Shown here: positions 7,656 through 16,961 of the stretch, in pieces
Layout of the letters: each line of letters starts with the position of its first letter
How positions within the stretch are numbered: position 1 is the stretch's first letter
Source of the DNA: Synechococcus sp. PCC 7336
GTDB taxonomy: Bacteria > Cyanobacteriota > Cyanobacteriia > Thermostichales > PCC-7336
DNA: 64,000 bases
Assembly: GCF_000332275.1 (NCBI RefSeq)
Contig: NZ_CM001776.1
Location: 3,594,008 to 3,658,007 of the forward strand
Direction of reading: 5' to 3'
The notes under the pieces: model-generated
Told to the model about the DNA's origin: nothing
The model's database searches: none
What the model saw: the letters and a program-made list of their open reading frames with translations, nothing else
Translations under genes and position numbers: made by a program

Positions 7656-9506
7656 TTAAGTTGCGCCGAGACTTGGAGCAAAATTCAATGCCGAATATTT
7701 TAGAGCTTCCTCTAGACTCTTCATTCTGGCTTCAAGCTCCACATATTTCAACTTCAAGGTTTCATTTTCTGCTTGCAGTTCTCGAAACGCTTCCACTGCG
7801 AGGGCTTCGAAACCTCTAAAAGTTAAATCCTTATAACCCTCCGAGTCAGTGCCTACCCAATCGGGGAATACAGTTTCTACCTCCTGTGCAATCATACCGA
7901 TTTGCTGACCTGTTAAATTCCCATGCTTTTCCGGCTCGTTCCACTCAAAGCTGACGCCACGCAGCTTTAACAACTTGCCAAGTGTCCCTAAAAGAGGTTC
8001 AATGTTCTTTTTCAAGCGAATATCCGATGAGTTCGTCCAAGAACCTCCTCCTGGCTTCCCTGCACTACCATTAACTTCTAGCCTATACCTTGGCGTCGTT
8101 GTGGCGATGCCGACATTACCGCCACTTTGCGGATTTAGTAGTGTATTTTCACCACCATTGTTGATGTACAAGCTAACACCAAAAGATTCAATATCGACTG
8201 CACCGCCTGTATCTTTCAAAAGCAGTCCTTTTGAGGTCTTATTGCCAAGTAGAAGAGTATCACTTGATGCATTGTTGTTGACATTTATATGTAACTTTGC
8301 CCCTGGACTGGTTGTGCCAATACCAATATTGCCATTATTGTCATTAAAAAACATTCGAGTGGTGCCAGCAGTTAGAGAGTTTGCATTCAGTTTTAAGTTG
8401 CCGCTAGAGTCAACCTGAAAGTTCCAGCTCTCGCTCTTGCTTATTCCCAATGCACCTTTTACATGAAGGTTACCCGTGTTGAAATTTTGAGAAACCGATC
8501 CACTCAAGTTGGCCTTACTGGCTAGAGCTGAATTATCGGCCTTACCAGATAGGGCTGAATTCACTTGGCCGATTTGTCCGTCAACATACGTTTTGATAGC
8601 TTGTTGAGTTGGCACCCCTAGGTCATTCGCATCACTCAGGCTAGAGTCACTGGAAAACTGATTGATGGCAACACCGCTGCTGAACTGAAGATTGCCGCCA
8701 ATCTCGACATTTGAGCGCACGTCAAACTTTGTGAAGCTGCCACCCCCTGCGTCGGTCATGACAATAGTGTCAGTCCCATTGGGCACGCTCAGTTGCAACC
8801 CTCCGGCAGTCAGGGGACCCAAGCTGCCAGCAGCAATCTCGCTCAGGTCGATCTCGCTGCCACTGACCGCCTGTTCGGAGCGCTGAATGTGCAATTGCTC
8901 CAGCGTTTTGCCAACGATGCGGCGGCGGTGAGTCAAAGCACTCTTTTGATGCTGCAGAGCTACCAGTTGACCAGTTGAATCGAGGGTGGCGATCGCCAGT
9001 ACAATTGCCGAGCCATCCTCAATTGAAGGATCGGACACTGAAGCCTCGTACAAGCGAAGGAAAGGAACTTGCTCGAACCGACCGCAATCGTGCTCCGCAT
9101 CGGCAGGTGGCCGGATAACCTCGGAGAATTGAATCGCGAGGTAAAAGTCGAGCTGGCCGGTTCCCTGGTAATCGGTGACGTCAAATGTCACTGGAACAGT
9201 CCTTTCCTCCTGCTGACGGGTCGCAGGATTGAGGAGCACTTCACCTGTCCCTGTCTGGGCTAGCACAATCAATTGCCCCTGCCGATCGATCGCCACGCCA
9301 GAGTCAATGGTGAGGACACTACTGCCGAGGGTGCCGCTGACCTCTAATCCTCGGATAATCCCAAAGTCATGTAGGTTGGCTTGTTCCGTGCGAGCAGTGC
9401 GAAGGTGAAAGGTTTGGAAATCTTCGTCCACCAGCGTCGAGGTGAGATTGCACTCAAAGCCAGGGGAGTCGAAGTAGCGGTTGCGAATAATAGGTTGATC
9501 TGTCAC
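7656..9506 (-). CDS. Contractile-injection-system tail fibre with S74 chaperone domain
   Basis: The start is the GTG at 9506, preceded by AAGGAGA at a good distance; the longer frame to 9737 overlaps the upstream gene. The protein has 616 residues. The first ~75 (NRYFDSPGFECNLTSTLVDE, then HDFGIIRGLEVSG) resemble a domain common in injection-system baseplate or fibre proteins. The middle is low-complexity shaft sequence rich in Gly, Ser and Asn (GNIGIGTTSPGAKLHIN type). The C-terminus carries the peptidase S74 intramolecular chaperone (SDIRLKKNIEPL) and a terminal coiled coil (FRELQAENETLKLKYVELEA). S74 domains trimerise the fibre and then cut themselves off. It is the last gene of the remnant operon. 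Confidence 0.82.
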   Translation of the reverse strand: MTDQPIIRNRYFDSPGFECNLTSTLVDEDFQTFHLRTARTEQANLHDFGIIRGLEVSGTLGSSVLTIDSGVAIDRQGQLIVLAQTGTGEVLLNPATRQQEERTVPVTFDVTDYQGTGQLDFYLAIQFSEVIRPPADAEHDCGRFEQVPFLRLYEASVSDPSIEDGSAIVLAIATLDSTGQLVALQHQKSALTHRRRIVGKTLEQLHIQRSEQAVSGSEIDLSEIAAGSLGPLTAGGLQLSVPNGTDTIVMTDAGGGSFTKFDVRSNVEIGGNLQFSSGVAINQFSSDSSLSDANDLGVPTQQAIKTYVDGQIGQVNSALSGKADNSALASKANLSGSVSQNFNTGNLHVKGALGISKSESWNFQVDSSGNLKLNANSLTAGTTRMFFNDNNGNIGIGTTSPGAKLHINVNNNASSDTLLLGNKTSKGLLLKDTGGAVDIESFGVSLYINNGGENTLLNPQSGGNVGIATTTPRYRLEVNGSAGKPGGGSWTNSSDIRLKKNIEPLLGTLGKLLKLRGVSFEWNEPEKHGNLTGQQIGMIAQEVETVFPDWVGTDSEGYKDLTFRGFEALAVEAFRELQAENETLKLKYVELEARMKSLEEALKYSALNFAPSLGAT

Positions 9507-9519
9507 GGTCGCGTTCTCC

Positions 9520-10173
9520 TTAGGATATCCACCAAGTCGTCTGTCCGGGTTTTTGTGCGTCGAGGAGTTGAGCAATTTCGAAGCGAATTTTGTTCCTTTC
9601 CTCCCGAGGGGTAAAGCGCTCTTGTGAAAACAGCACTTCCACCCCAAATTCATTCGATCTGGCTCGCCACTCTCTTCTCTGGTCTGAAGTGACGTAAGCA
9701 TCTCCCCGATCGCTAATCGCGAGCTGTCCTCGAGCATCGATGGCCATTTTGCTGGGGCGAACTAAGCTGGTGGCCGATAGAACTTGACTAATTTGAGGGG
9801 AGGGTTGGGAGAGATCGACGCGATAGATCCCGGCTGTTTCAGCCCGGTGGCGATGGCTGGCCACGTCAATCACGCGATTTCTGACTCCTGTATCGCAGAC
9901 TAGGAGTGATTGTGGGGTCTCAAACACTAGCCCCGTCGGAAATATGAGGGGATTTTGCTCCAGGCTCAAGTCGCTCAAAAGAGAGGTAACCGAACCGTTG
10001 GTTGAATTGACCCTCCGTAGATCTGCGGCTGTAGGCGGATCGCTATCTCTGGGAGGTTCATTGGCATCGGCAACAATGAGATCCCCGGTTTCTTCTAGCG
10101 CTAAAGCCGTTGGCTCGACAATCTGGTTAGCCAGATCGAAAGGAGCAGGAATGCTGATGGTAGCGCTCCCCAA
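9520..10173 (-). pseudogene. 5'-truncated beta-propeller/NHL-like tail protein
   Basis: About 217 residues are readable from a TTG, but an in-frame TAA lies two codons upstream and there is no ribosome site. The beginning is therefore missing. The sequence has propeller-like repeats (PTALALEETGDLIVADA, PTGLVFETPQSLLVCDTG, PSKMAIDARGQLAISDRG). It ends with FGVEVLFSQERFTPREERNK and KPGQTTWW, which resembles the C-terminal Lys-Pro-x-x-Thr ends of phage-tail-like baseplate proteins. It overlaps the sheath frame by 73 bp at a deletion junction. The fibre gene starts 13 bp downstream. Confidence 0.55.
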
Positions 10174-10973
10174 ACTTTAATCGCCCCACTGAGGACTCGG
10201 ATGGCGTTGATTCCCTCGGGGTTGAGGTCATTTTGGTCTGCCTTACTAATTGGGCGATCGACGCCCACTGCTCCCAAAATCACCTCATTCGCTGGGGCCT
10301 TGAAAACGCCGCGATTGCCATCGCTCCGAGCATAAATACCCGCTAGGTGTCCTGATGGAGGGACCGCAACAATCGTCTCATCCACAGGATCGAATACCTC
10401 GATCCAAGGGTAGTACACCGCACCGTAACTGCCTGCTGCGCTGCGGCCAAATAGCGCAATTTCTTCGGGTATCAGGGTTTCTGGCTCCTGGACGCCATCC
10501 AGAATGGCGAACCGATCCTGAAGAGTATCGTTGGCGCAGTGGCTCAGAATCGCGTCGTGTTGCACGCTGGCGGTCGCACCGGGAACGGCGACGATCGCAA
10601 TTTCGTCAATGGCCGCAAATTTTTCGAGTTCTTCAGCAGGGGTGGTCAGATCGGCAGCAGCAGCCACCCGCAAAATCCAGCAGCGGTTCCCGCCATTATT
10701 GAAAAAGCCATAGACGGCGTGAGCCAGCGTTGCATTACTCGTTTGGAAGTCCCCGAAGGCGTTTTTAAACCCTTCCCAACTGGTAATCAGTTGCGGTTCT
10801 CCGGCAGGGGCAACCGTGAACCGATCGGCTTCGCTGCCAGGTAAGAATGGCATATTCACATCATCTGGCACCACGCCAATGAATCCTGCGGTGCTGGTGC
10901 CTACCCCCGCAATCGGTCGGGCTGAGGGGGGCACTTCTTGAACGTAGACTCCCGGTGAGAGATAAGTTGGCAT
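10101..10973 (-). pseudogene. Contractile tail sheath protein, N-terminal half only
   Basis: The start has a strong ribosome site (AAGGAGGAGG). MPTYLSPGVYVQEVPPSARP is the typical sheath N-terminus of injection systems. The family features run through AVYGFFNNGGNRCWILRV, GSYGAVYYPWIEVFDP and PPSGHLAGIYARSDGNRGVF to LNPEGINAIRVLSGAIKVWGA. In full sheaths this last motif is followed by an RTLS-type segment and a conserved C-terminal domain of roughly 130 residues. Here the frame runs into the next gene's sequence (LPSAFLLLSIWLTRLSSQRL) and stops. The polymerisation arm is lost, so the product should not assemble a contractile sheath. Confidence 0.82.
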
Positions 10974-11008
10974 TTTGCCTCCTCCTTGATATCGACGTTT
11001 AAGCTCGA

Positions 11009-11848
11009 CTAAGCCATCTGCACGTTATAGTTGCTGCTCGTTGTTGCCGGGACGGCGATGCTAACCTCCTGCGTGGCAATATCTGTCTGCACCCGTAAGG
11101 TGTAAGTACCGCTGCTGAGAGGACCGAGGCGATAGCGTCCATCAGAGCGGGTGGTGGTTGAGAGATTGGGTTCGATCGCCGTTACCGTTGCCCGAGCGAC
11201 GGGCGTGCCGCCAGCATCCAATACTTGTCCGCCAATATGGAAGGCGGTGGCTTCGGCGGGCTCCAAAAAGCTCAGCTCTCGGGTAATAACCATAGGCAAT
11301 TCGGGCACCTCTAGCGTTATCGGGTCAACGGCGATCGTTGCGGTTACTGTCAGTGATGGCCGTATTTTGTTGCCGATCGAATTCCAAAATTCAGACGGGT
11401 TTTGTAAGGTATCGGCCTGGGCAGTTATTAGCGGTAGGGGAGGCTCTTGCCCTTCCAAGAGGGTGCTCTGCAGGAACTCTGCCGGAATGAACGGATAGCC
11501 CGCAAATACTTGCAGAACTTGACTCAAAAGACGGTGCTCTTGGAGCGTCAATTCCTCACCACCGATGGGCCAAGCGGTCACCAGATAGGAGCAATCTATT
11601 CGCATGGGAGCCCGTCGCTGGGTAATGAGCCCATTCCGACGGTCGATCGTGGGCTCGTTATTGCGGCGTTCCAGATTCTCGCGGATATCGTGGAGAAATA
11701 GATTGACCGTTGTTTGCGATGGAGTATAGGGATCGGTGGGGCGATCGAATGCAATCAGTGCGCTGGCCAGCTCTGGCAACTGAGCTGAAAAAGACACTGC
11801 CGATTCCTCCAAAATTCGGCCTAAAATCTGACTGAGATCGCTAATCAT
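11009..11848 (-). CDS. DUF4255 (Pvc16-like) cap protein with carboxypeptidase-regulatory-like domain
   Basis: A 279-residue protein. Residues 1-190 match the DUF4255/Pvc16 family (MISDLSQILGRILEESAV, TVNLFLHDIRENLERRN, IDCSYLVTAWPIGGEELTLQ). This protein caps or terminates the tube and sheath of extracellular contractile injection systems. Residues ~200-279 (IGGQVLDAGGTPVARATVTA, SDGRYRLGPLSSGTYTLRVQ) are a carboxypeptidase-regulatory-like beta-sandwich. The start has AAGGAG upstream. It is the first gene of the remnant operon; the broken sheath gene follows 35 bp later. The gene itself looks intact. Confidence 0.82.
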   Translation of the reverse strand: MISDLSQILGRILEESAVSFSAQLPELASALIAFDRPTDPYTPSQTTVNLFLHDIRENLERRNNEPTIDRRNGLITQRRAPMRIDCSYLVTAWPIGGEELTLQEHRLLSQVLQVFAGYPFIPAEFLQSTLLEGQEPPLPLITAQADTLQNPSEFWNSIGNKIRPSLTVTATIAVDPITLEVPELPMVITRELSFLEPAEATAFHIGGQVLDAGGTPVARATVTAIEPNLSTTTRSDGRYRLGPLSSGTYTLRVQTDIATQEVSIAVPATTSSNYNVQMA

Positions 11849-11871
11849 GGAGATCGAATCTCCTTAGTATC

Positions 11872-12866
11872 GCAGAACTTAACCCTAACAAACCCTATCG
11901 AAAACCTTTCCAGTTGGCCAGATTTCGAAAAAACTTCCTCTTGAATACCTTGGTTTCTCGACAATTGATGGAACATTTCATTTTTATAAATCCAGATCCT
12001 GAAACAAGCTTCCTTTAAGTCGTTTTGATGACTTAAATTTAGCCAGACAAAAGTCGCACAAATTAATCCATTTAAATTATTCCTTAGTCACTTAAAAAAT
12101 AAATTCAATAACTAATTGAATTTAATTCCTCTTAAAATGCCGAACAGAACCGTCAAGACTAAGAACGGTCATATGGATATACTTTTTCAGGAGAAATCCA
12201 AATTTGGATTTACCCGTTCCGAGCGTATATTCAAATAGCTTTGGGACAAGTAGCTTTGGGACAAGAACCTTAGCCCCAAATAGCATAGAGTGGCAAAGGA
12301 GTCATTAGCCTTTCAGAGCTTCGTTAATTCCTTTAAATTTAAAAGGAATCGTTGATGAAGCAAGTGGATTCATACAAGATTGTTCAATTCAAGTAAGACT
12401 TCTTAAGCTTACTCTATAATATTAAATATAGGCTTGATTTATGACCTCAATCGATCACGCATACAGAATCTCTCAGAACTATCAGCATTGAATGGCGAAT
12501 TTAATTTAACTTAATGCTGTTATTAAAAATGATGCATCACAAGCTTTTTGATAGATTTTTTGGGCAGGGCAGGGTAAAATGACGAGTTTATTATATAAAT
12601 CTTTACTCGAGAACGAGTTCTCAATGCTCGGGCAAAGCGTGACTTTAGAGGACGATGTAAAGGCAATTGCAGGGAAGTATCTCCCCTGCAATTGCACCAG
12701 AGTTGGCGGTTAGTGGCATTTGGACCCCCGGGAAGATTGCTTGCAAAGCTTATGGCAACCTGCGAATGGCCGATCGTAAAGTTGCCGATCGAGCTAGCTG
12801 CACTTTTAAAAGAAATGATGGTAGTGGCAACTCAGTCTAAAAGCTAAACCCCATCCAGATTGAGAT
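11872..12866. other. AT-rich stretch without a convincing gene
   Basis: About 1 kb between the cap protein and the right inverted repeat. It is clearly richer in A and T than the rest of the window. It has no frame of gene-like composition; the longest is about 63 codons, at 12506-12697 minus, with no supported start. A 15-bp unit TAGCTTTGGGACAAG is repeated directly at about 12236-12266. It probably includes the promoter and leader of the remnant operon. The base composition suggests acquired DNA or decayed genes. Confidence 0.5.
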
Positions 12867-12951
12867 CTGGAGTTTTCAGGCACTGCATTAGTGAGAGGGT
12901 CTAATAGACATATTCTCAAAACTACGGGTCTCTGCTTAGACGGAGTTTAAA
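12867..12951. repeat. Right arm of the inverted repeat bounding the injection-system island
   Basis: This is the reverse complement of the left arm at 7490-7636 without its 65-bp insert. Matching blocks are CTGGAGTTTTCAGGCA and GTGAGAGGGTCTAATAGACA through to the GTTTAAA at the outer end. Part of the same sequence (CTCAAAACTACGG) recurs near 18563, which suggests a dispersed family. Confidence 0.82.
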
Positions 12952-13096
12952 GCGAACCTTTGGCTAGCGAAAGCGCTTTCGTCGTCTCAGGAAAGATTTT
13001 GAGTTGCACGCGGAGATGAGTGAGGCCGTGATTTTTGGCTCCCTCATCCGCCTGATGAACCGCAGGGTGGCTAAGACTCTGCTTACAAATCAGCTC

Positions 13097-13798
13097 TTAG
13101 CAGGTGGGGGAAGGTTCGTCTGGCGATCGCCTTGCCATGACGGCAAAGAACGGATCGGCAGGAGGTGCAAACCATTGCGTCCAGTCAAATCCTTTGGGGC
13201 TGGGGCGGCGATCGCCACCAACTGCCACGATGTCGCTGAAGCCCGCTATCGAAGCAAAGTAGCTTTTGACTAATTTCACATGACTGGCATCGTTGCCCTC
13301 TCGCCATGCCTGAATTGCCTTCTGATAAAACATGCGATTGGAGAAGCTGACAATCGCCATTCCGCCCGGTTTGAGAATGCGCCAGATTTCAGCGAAGACG
13401 GCTTCGGGATATTGCAGGTATTGGACGGAGACAGCATTGAGCACGGCGTCAAAGCTGCGATCGGGGAGGGGCAATAATTGATTTTCGTTGAGGTCTTGCA
13501 GAAAATAGCGATCGAGGCGGGGATTGCGGGCCAGCTCCGCTTCGTTCATGCCTTGCCCGACAACGAGATCGAAGACCATCTCTTCGGGCAGGTGAGACAC
13601 CCAACTGCTCATCATGTCGAAGAGGCAACTGTTGGGTTTGAGGGTCTGGCGGTAGAGTTCGGTCAACTGTTGGATGAAGCGATCGTCAACGTGGGTGACG
13701 AAGCGGGGGTAGGAGTAGAACAGGCTGTCATCGGTGGGGTCTAGCTTGGCCCGCTGTTCGGCTTGCAGCAACATGCAATCGAGTTCATATTTCTTCAC
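13097..13798 (-). CDS. SAM-dependent methyltransferase, type 11
   Basis: A 233-residue class I methyltransferase. Recognisable parts are LFDMMSSWVSHLPEE near 60, where the usual glycine-rich loop is poorly conserved, LPDRSFDAVLNAVSVQYLQ near 110, and IWRILKPGGMAIVSFSNRMF near 140. The start is a GTG (KKYELDCMLLQAEQRAK) with AGGAT upstream. Similar proteins are annotated only as methyltransferases, and the substrate cannot be told. It lies just outside the right inverted repeat of the island and reads away from the genes to its right. Confidence 0.72.
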   Translation of the reverse strand: MKKYELDCMLLQAEQRAKLDPTDDSLFYSYPRFVTHVDDRFIQQLTELYRQTLKPNSCLFDMMSSWVSHLPEEMVFDLVVGQGMNEAELARNPRLDRYFLQDLNENQLLPLPDRSFDAVLNAVSVQYLQYPEAVFAEIWRILKPGGMAIVSFSNRMFYQKAIQAWREGNDASHVKLVKSYFASIAGFSDIVAVGGDRRPSPKGFDWTQWFAPPADPFFAVMARRSPDEPSPTC

Positions 13799-13925
13799 TA
13801 TTATCCTACCGAGGTTTCTCGGACTGAGCGGATAAATTGTGCAGAACTGTCATGGAGTGAAGCCCACCTCGACCAATTGACGGCGAGATGGGCTCTAGGG
13901 TTGCCGCAAGAATCGACTTTCAGCG

Positions 13926-14504
13926 TCAGTCTTCTGTGATTGCGTTTGTATCAGGAGCTTCAGCCATCGGCTCTGGCTGGTCGGGAGCCATTTCCATGAA
14001 GGGTTTTTGGGGTTCGGACACGGGCTCCGGCGGAGCAGGGGCTGCGACGGGCGCCGGTTGGGGGGCAGAGGCTGCCACTGGAACGGGTTCGGGTTCGGCG
14101 GTTTGGGTCGGAGGGGGGCTAAATTCGGGCTCGACTTTTCCAGGTAGGCCCAATTGATTGCGCGCTTGTACCACAGCGGATGCAAGGCCGGTTTTACTAA
14201 CAGAGGCGATCGCCTTTCCTGCTTGAGCAGCGAGGGTATTGGCATCTAGAGGCTCGGCCTCGCTGTCGGAACTGGTTTTGACTGAAGTCAGCCACAGCCG
14301 CACATTCTGGACGGCAGCATACCCTTGGGTCCACAGCCAGTCGACGGCAACCAGCAATAACAGAACGAGATACCAAAACAGAATCGCGGTTTCTTTGAGA
14401 ATCTCTGCTGTAGTGACAAGCGCTTCGCGATAGGTTGTCCAGGTATCGGAGCTAGATAACAGACTCCACAATTTAGCAACTTGAGGTTGGAATTTATTGG
14501 GCAT
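13926..14504 (-). CDS. Single-span membrane protein with Pro/Ala/Glu-rich tail
   Basis: I do not recognise a named family. The 192-residue product has one long hydrophobic segment at about 40-60 (AILFWYLVLLLLVAVDWLW). An amphipathic region and a C-terminal tail dominated by Pro, Ala and Glu (EPEPVPVAASAPQPAPVAAP) follow. GGAG lies upstream of the ATG. It resembles small cyanobacterial membrane proteins that may anchor or space other proteins, but no function can be assigned. Confidence 0.6.
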   Translation of the reverse strand: MPNKFQPQVAKLWSLLSSSDTWTTYREALVTTAEILKETAILFWYLVLLLLVAVDWLWTQGYAAVQNVRLWLTSVKTSSDSEAEPLDANTLAAQAGKAIASVSKTGLASAVVQARNQLGLPGKVEPEFSPPPTQTAEPEPVPVAASAPQPAPVAAPAPPEPVSEPQKPFMEMAPDQPEPMAEAPDTNAITED

Positions 14505-14714
14505 TAGAGGGCTCCATCAAGGGGCTATGTCGGAGATACAAAGTAAAAGAACGTAGCGAAATGCTAGAGAAGTAAGGGTTTGACCCCTACCAGGTAAGAA
14601 CTTATCTCAATGAGTTTACTCGTCCTTGTTACGTGTATTACGTTGTTGCAATTGCATGCCGATAGTACCTCGACAGGCACGGGCTTTGCAGGCTAAAGCG
14701 ATTTTTCGCTTTCA

Positions 14715-16928
14715 CTACACTAGCGGAGCGCGATCGATTCGACGAATGGCCACCACTGCAGGGCGAGGAGGAACGTTGGGTTGCCGATCCGGCCAGTTGG
14801 ACCCCAGCGGCACTTGCCGCGTTTGAGTAAAAGGCTGGCCGTCAGTGGTCCGCATCTCGTACTGGCGGGTTTCAAAAGCCATATCTCGGCGGATACCGTG
14901 CAGTTCTCCCGGATGCTGGGCGGCTAAAAATAGGGTGCTGTTGTCGGCGGTGAAAAACGGGCCGGTCATCTCCGATTCCATCGGTCCATACCCAAATAGG
15001 AAAGCTTGTCCGGCCCAATCGTCGGCTGTGGGGACATACCACACTGAGTTGTTGCCGTAGAGGCCGCGCAATCTGGACTGGCCGATCGGTTCCCCTGCGG
15101 CATCGACGCGATCGCTCGGGACGGCTAAGTTGTGACGACTGGTGGACATATCTGTCACCATCCACAGGCTGCCATTGCGATCGAATTCGAGATTATCTGG
15201 GTTGGCAAAGCCCAATCCCCCCTCGGCAGGTTCGCCACCCACGGCAAATTTATTCCAGGTAAAGGTCATCGCCCCCGGCTCGTTGCCATCTTCAACGAGC
15301 TTGACAATCCAGCCGTATTCCCAGACTGCGCCGTCCGCTCTGAAAATGACCTTATCGGGACCGCCATCGCTTCCAGGACTACCCGAAGTAAAAGCGATGA
15401 AGAGGCTGCCGTCGGGAGCAATATCGGTATCTTCGGGACGCGCAGTCGCAGTGGCACCGGCAGCATTTGCGGCGTAGTGGGCATCAATTAAGATTGCCCC
15501 TTGCTTTTGTTCGTCGGTGCCTGCGTAGAGATCGCCGAGGGTGGCAAATCTCGCCCGAAATGCTGCAATTGCGCCATTAGACTCAGCTTGGAATATACCG
15601 CCATCAGGGCGCTGGGGCAGACTGACGACAGGCTCGCCCCCCCTGCCGAAGATATCGCTGGGGCGGACGGGTTTGACGGGGGTACTGGGGTTGAGGGGAA
15701 TCCACTTGCCGCTGCCGTCGGGGTTGAATTTAGCCGCGTAGAGCATGCCGTCTTCCATCAGCCGAGAGTTGGCTTTGTCGGTGGGGTCTGTGACGGACTG
15801 GGTGCTGACGAATTTGTAGAGATGGCCACCCTGGCGATCGCAGCCAGAATAAACCGCCAGTGGTTTATCAGCTTCAGCCCGAAAGGCAACTGCTTCGTGA
15901 CGGTAGCGTCCCAGCCAGGTGTGCTTGGTACCGCAATCCTCTGGATTGACGGGATCGACCTCCACCATCCAACCGTATTTGTTACCTGCCAGCCCAAAAA
16001 TGTTACCGAGCCCCTGAAAGCTAGCAAATTTGAAGGGGGAAGTGGACGGATCGAGGGAAGACCCGTCGGGCATAACCGGTTCGGGAACGAGGTTCTGGAT
16101 ATTCTCTTCGGCGCTGAGCACCGTTCCCCAAGGGGTGGTGCCGCCCGCACAGTTGCCAAATGTGCCGATGATGTTTGCTCCCAAGCCATCCTCGTAGCCC
16201 ATTTTGTTCGTCTTCCCGAAGGCGGTGACGGCGGGACCGGTGGCTTTGAGATAGCGACCGTCTTCTAACCCAGAGATGCCGGTAATGCGGCGATCGCGAT
16301 TGGAGAAGGTGCGCTCCCAGGTGCCGTCGGGGGTGCGATGGATAGAAATTACCCCAATACCGAGATCGAGCATGGCTTCTTTGGCGATCGCCATCAATTC
16401 CACCTTGACGGGGTCGGTCTCGCTGAGGCTGAAGGCATCTAGCACTCCAGCGGGGGCTGCGGCAGTGACAGTGCTCGTATCTAGGGACTTGCCGATGACA
16501 GCAGGATAGGTGGCCATCCAGGTGTTACTGCTGATGTATTCGAAATTAACGGTCAAAACCCCTTCGTCGGGGCCGGTTTCGACGTAGGAGAGGTAGTCGT
16601 TGTTATAGCCGAAACGGGAATCGCCGACGCGATCGCCCCAGGCGGCAATGACATCGTAGGTATACCCTTCGGGGAGAAGCAAGTCATCGACAACTGCGAA
16701 ACTGGCATAGGCTGCAGGCTGGTCGGCAGTCGCGATGCCATCCGTTACCAGTGGCATTGCCCCCTGGAGGATGGGAAAAGGCAGACTGGCCGCGCGGGCG
16801 ATCGGAGCAGTTCCAGTTAAGGGGCTTTCTAGTAATGTGGCGGCTGCACCAGCGCCAGCGCTGGCTCCTAGAAACACGAGAAAGTCGCGACGCGTAAAGG
16901 CCATTGAGGGCCACTTGAAAGTCTTCAT
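14715..16928 (-). CDS. phoX: PhoX-family alkaline phosphatase (DUF839), Tat-exported
   Basis: A 737-residue secreted phosphatase. The N-terminus has a twin-arginine signal (FTRRDFLVFLGASAGAGAAA) ending near IARA. The body carries PhoX landmarks: GDSRFGYNNDYLSYVE, NFEYISSNTW, LGRYRHEAVAFRAE with SGCDRQGGHLYKFVST, and NPDNLEFDRNGSLWMVTDMS near the end. PhoX enzymes release phosphate from organic phosphate esters using calcium and iron and are exported folded through Tat. Three TTAAC-type repeats upstream fit phosphate-starvation control. The gene stands alone, transcribed away from the methyltransferase at 17.1 kb. Confidence 0.87.
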   Translation of the reverse strand: MKTFKWPSMAFTRRDFLVFLGASAGAGAAATLLESPLTGTAPIARAASLPFPILQGAMPLVTDGIATADQPAAYASFAVVDDLLLPEGYTYDVIAAWGDRVGDSRFGYNNDYLSYVETGPDEGVLTVNFEYISSNTWMATYPAVIGKSLDTSTVTAAAPAGVLDAFSLSETDPVKVELMAIAKEAMLDLGIGVISIHRTPDGTWERTFSNRDRRITGISGLEDGRYLKATGPAVTAFGKTNKMGYEDGLGANIIGTFGNCAGGTTPWGTVLSAEENIQNLVPEPVMPDGSSLDPSTSPFKFASFQGLGNIFGLAGNKYGWMVEVDPVNPEDCGTKHTWLGRYRHEAVAFRAEADKPLAVYSGCDRQGGHLYKFVSTQSVTDPTDKANSRLMEDGMLYAAKFNPDGSGKWIPLNPSTPVKPVRPSDIFGRGGEPVVSLPQRPDGGIFQAESNGAIAAFRARFATLGDLYAGTDEQKQGAILIDAHYAANAAGATATARPEDTDIAPDGSLFIAFTSGSPGSDGGPDKVIFRADGAVWEYGWIVKLVEDGNEPGAMTFTWNKFAVGGEPAEGGLGFANPDNLEFDRNGSLWMVTDMSTSRHNLAVPSDRVDAAGEPIGQSRLRGLYGNNSVWYVPTADDWAGQAFLFGYGPMESEMTGPFFTADNSTLFLAAQHPGELHGIRRDMAFETRQYEMRTTDGQPFTQTRQVPLGSNWPDRQPNVPPRPAVVAIRRIDRAPLV

Positions 16929-16961
16929 CTCACATGCTCGGAGATCGAAGTCGCATTGACA

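Noticed and set aside
12506-12697. A 63-codon frame in the AT-rich stretch
   Set aside because: No ribosome site, no recognisable segment, and short enough to be chance.
7490-12951. The island as an invertible phase-variation switch
   Set aside because: The inverted repeats would allow it, but there is no recombinase gene nearby and no promoter at an arm that inversion would redirect. Kept only as a question.
15501-16268. A 255-codon open frame on the plus strand opposite phoX
   Set aside because: The minus strand encodes conserved PhoX motifs through the whole interval; long antisense frames are common in GC-rich genes.
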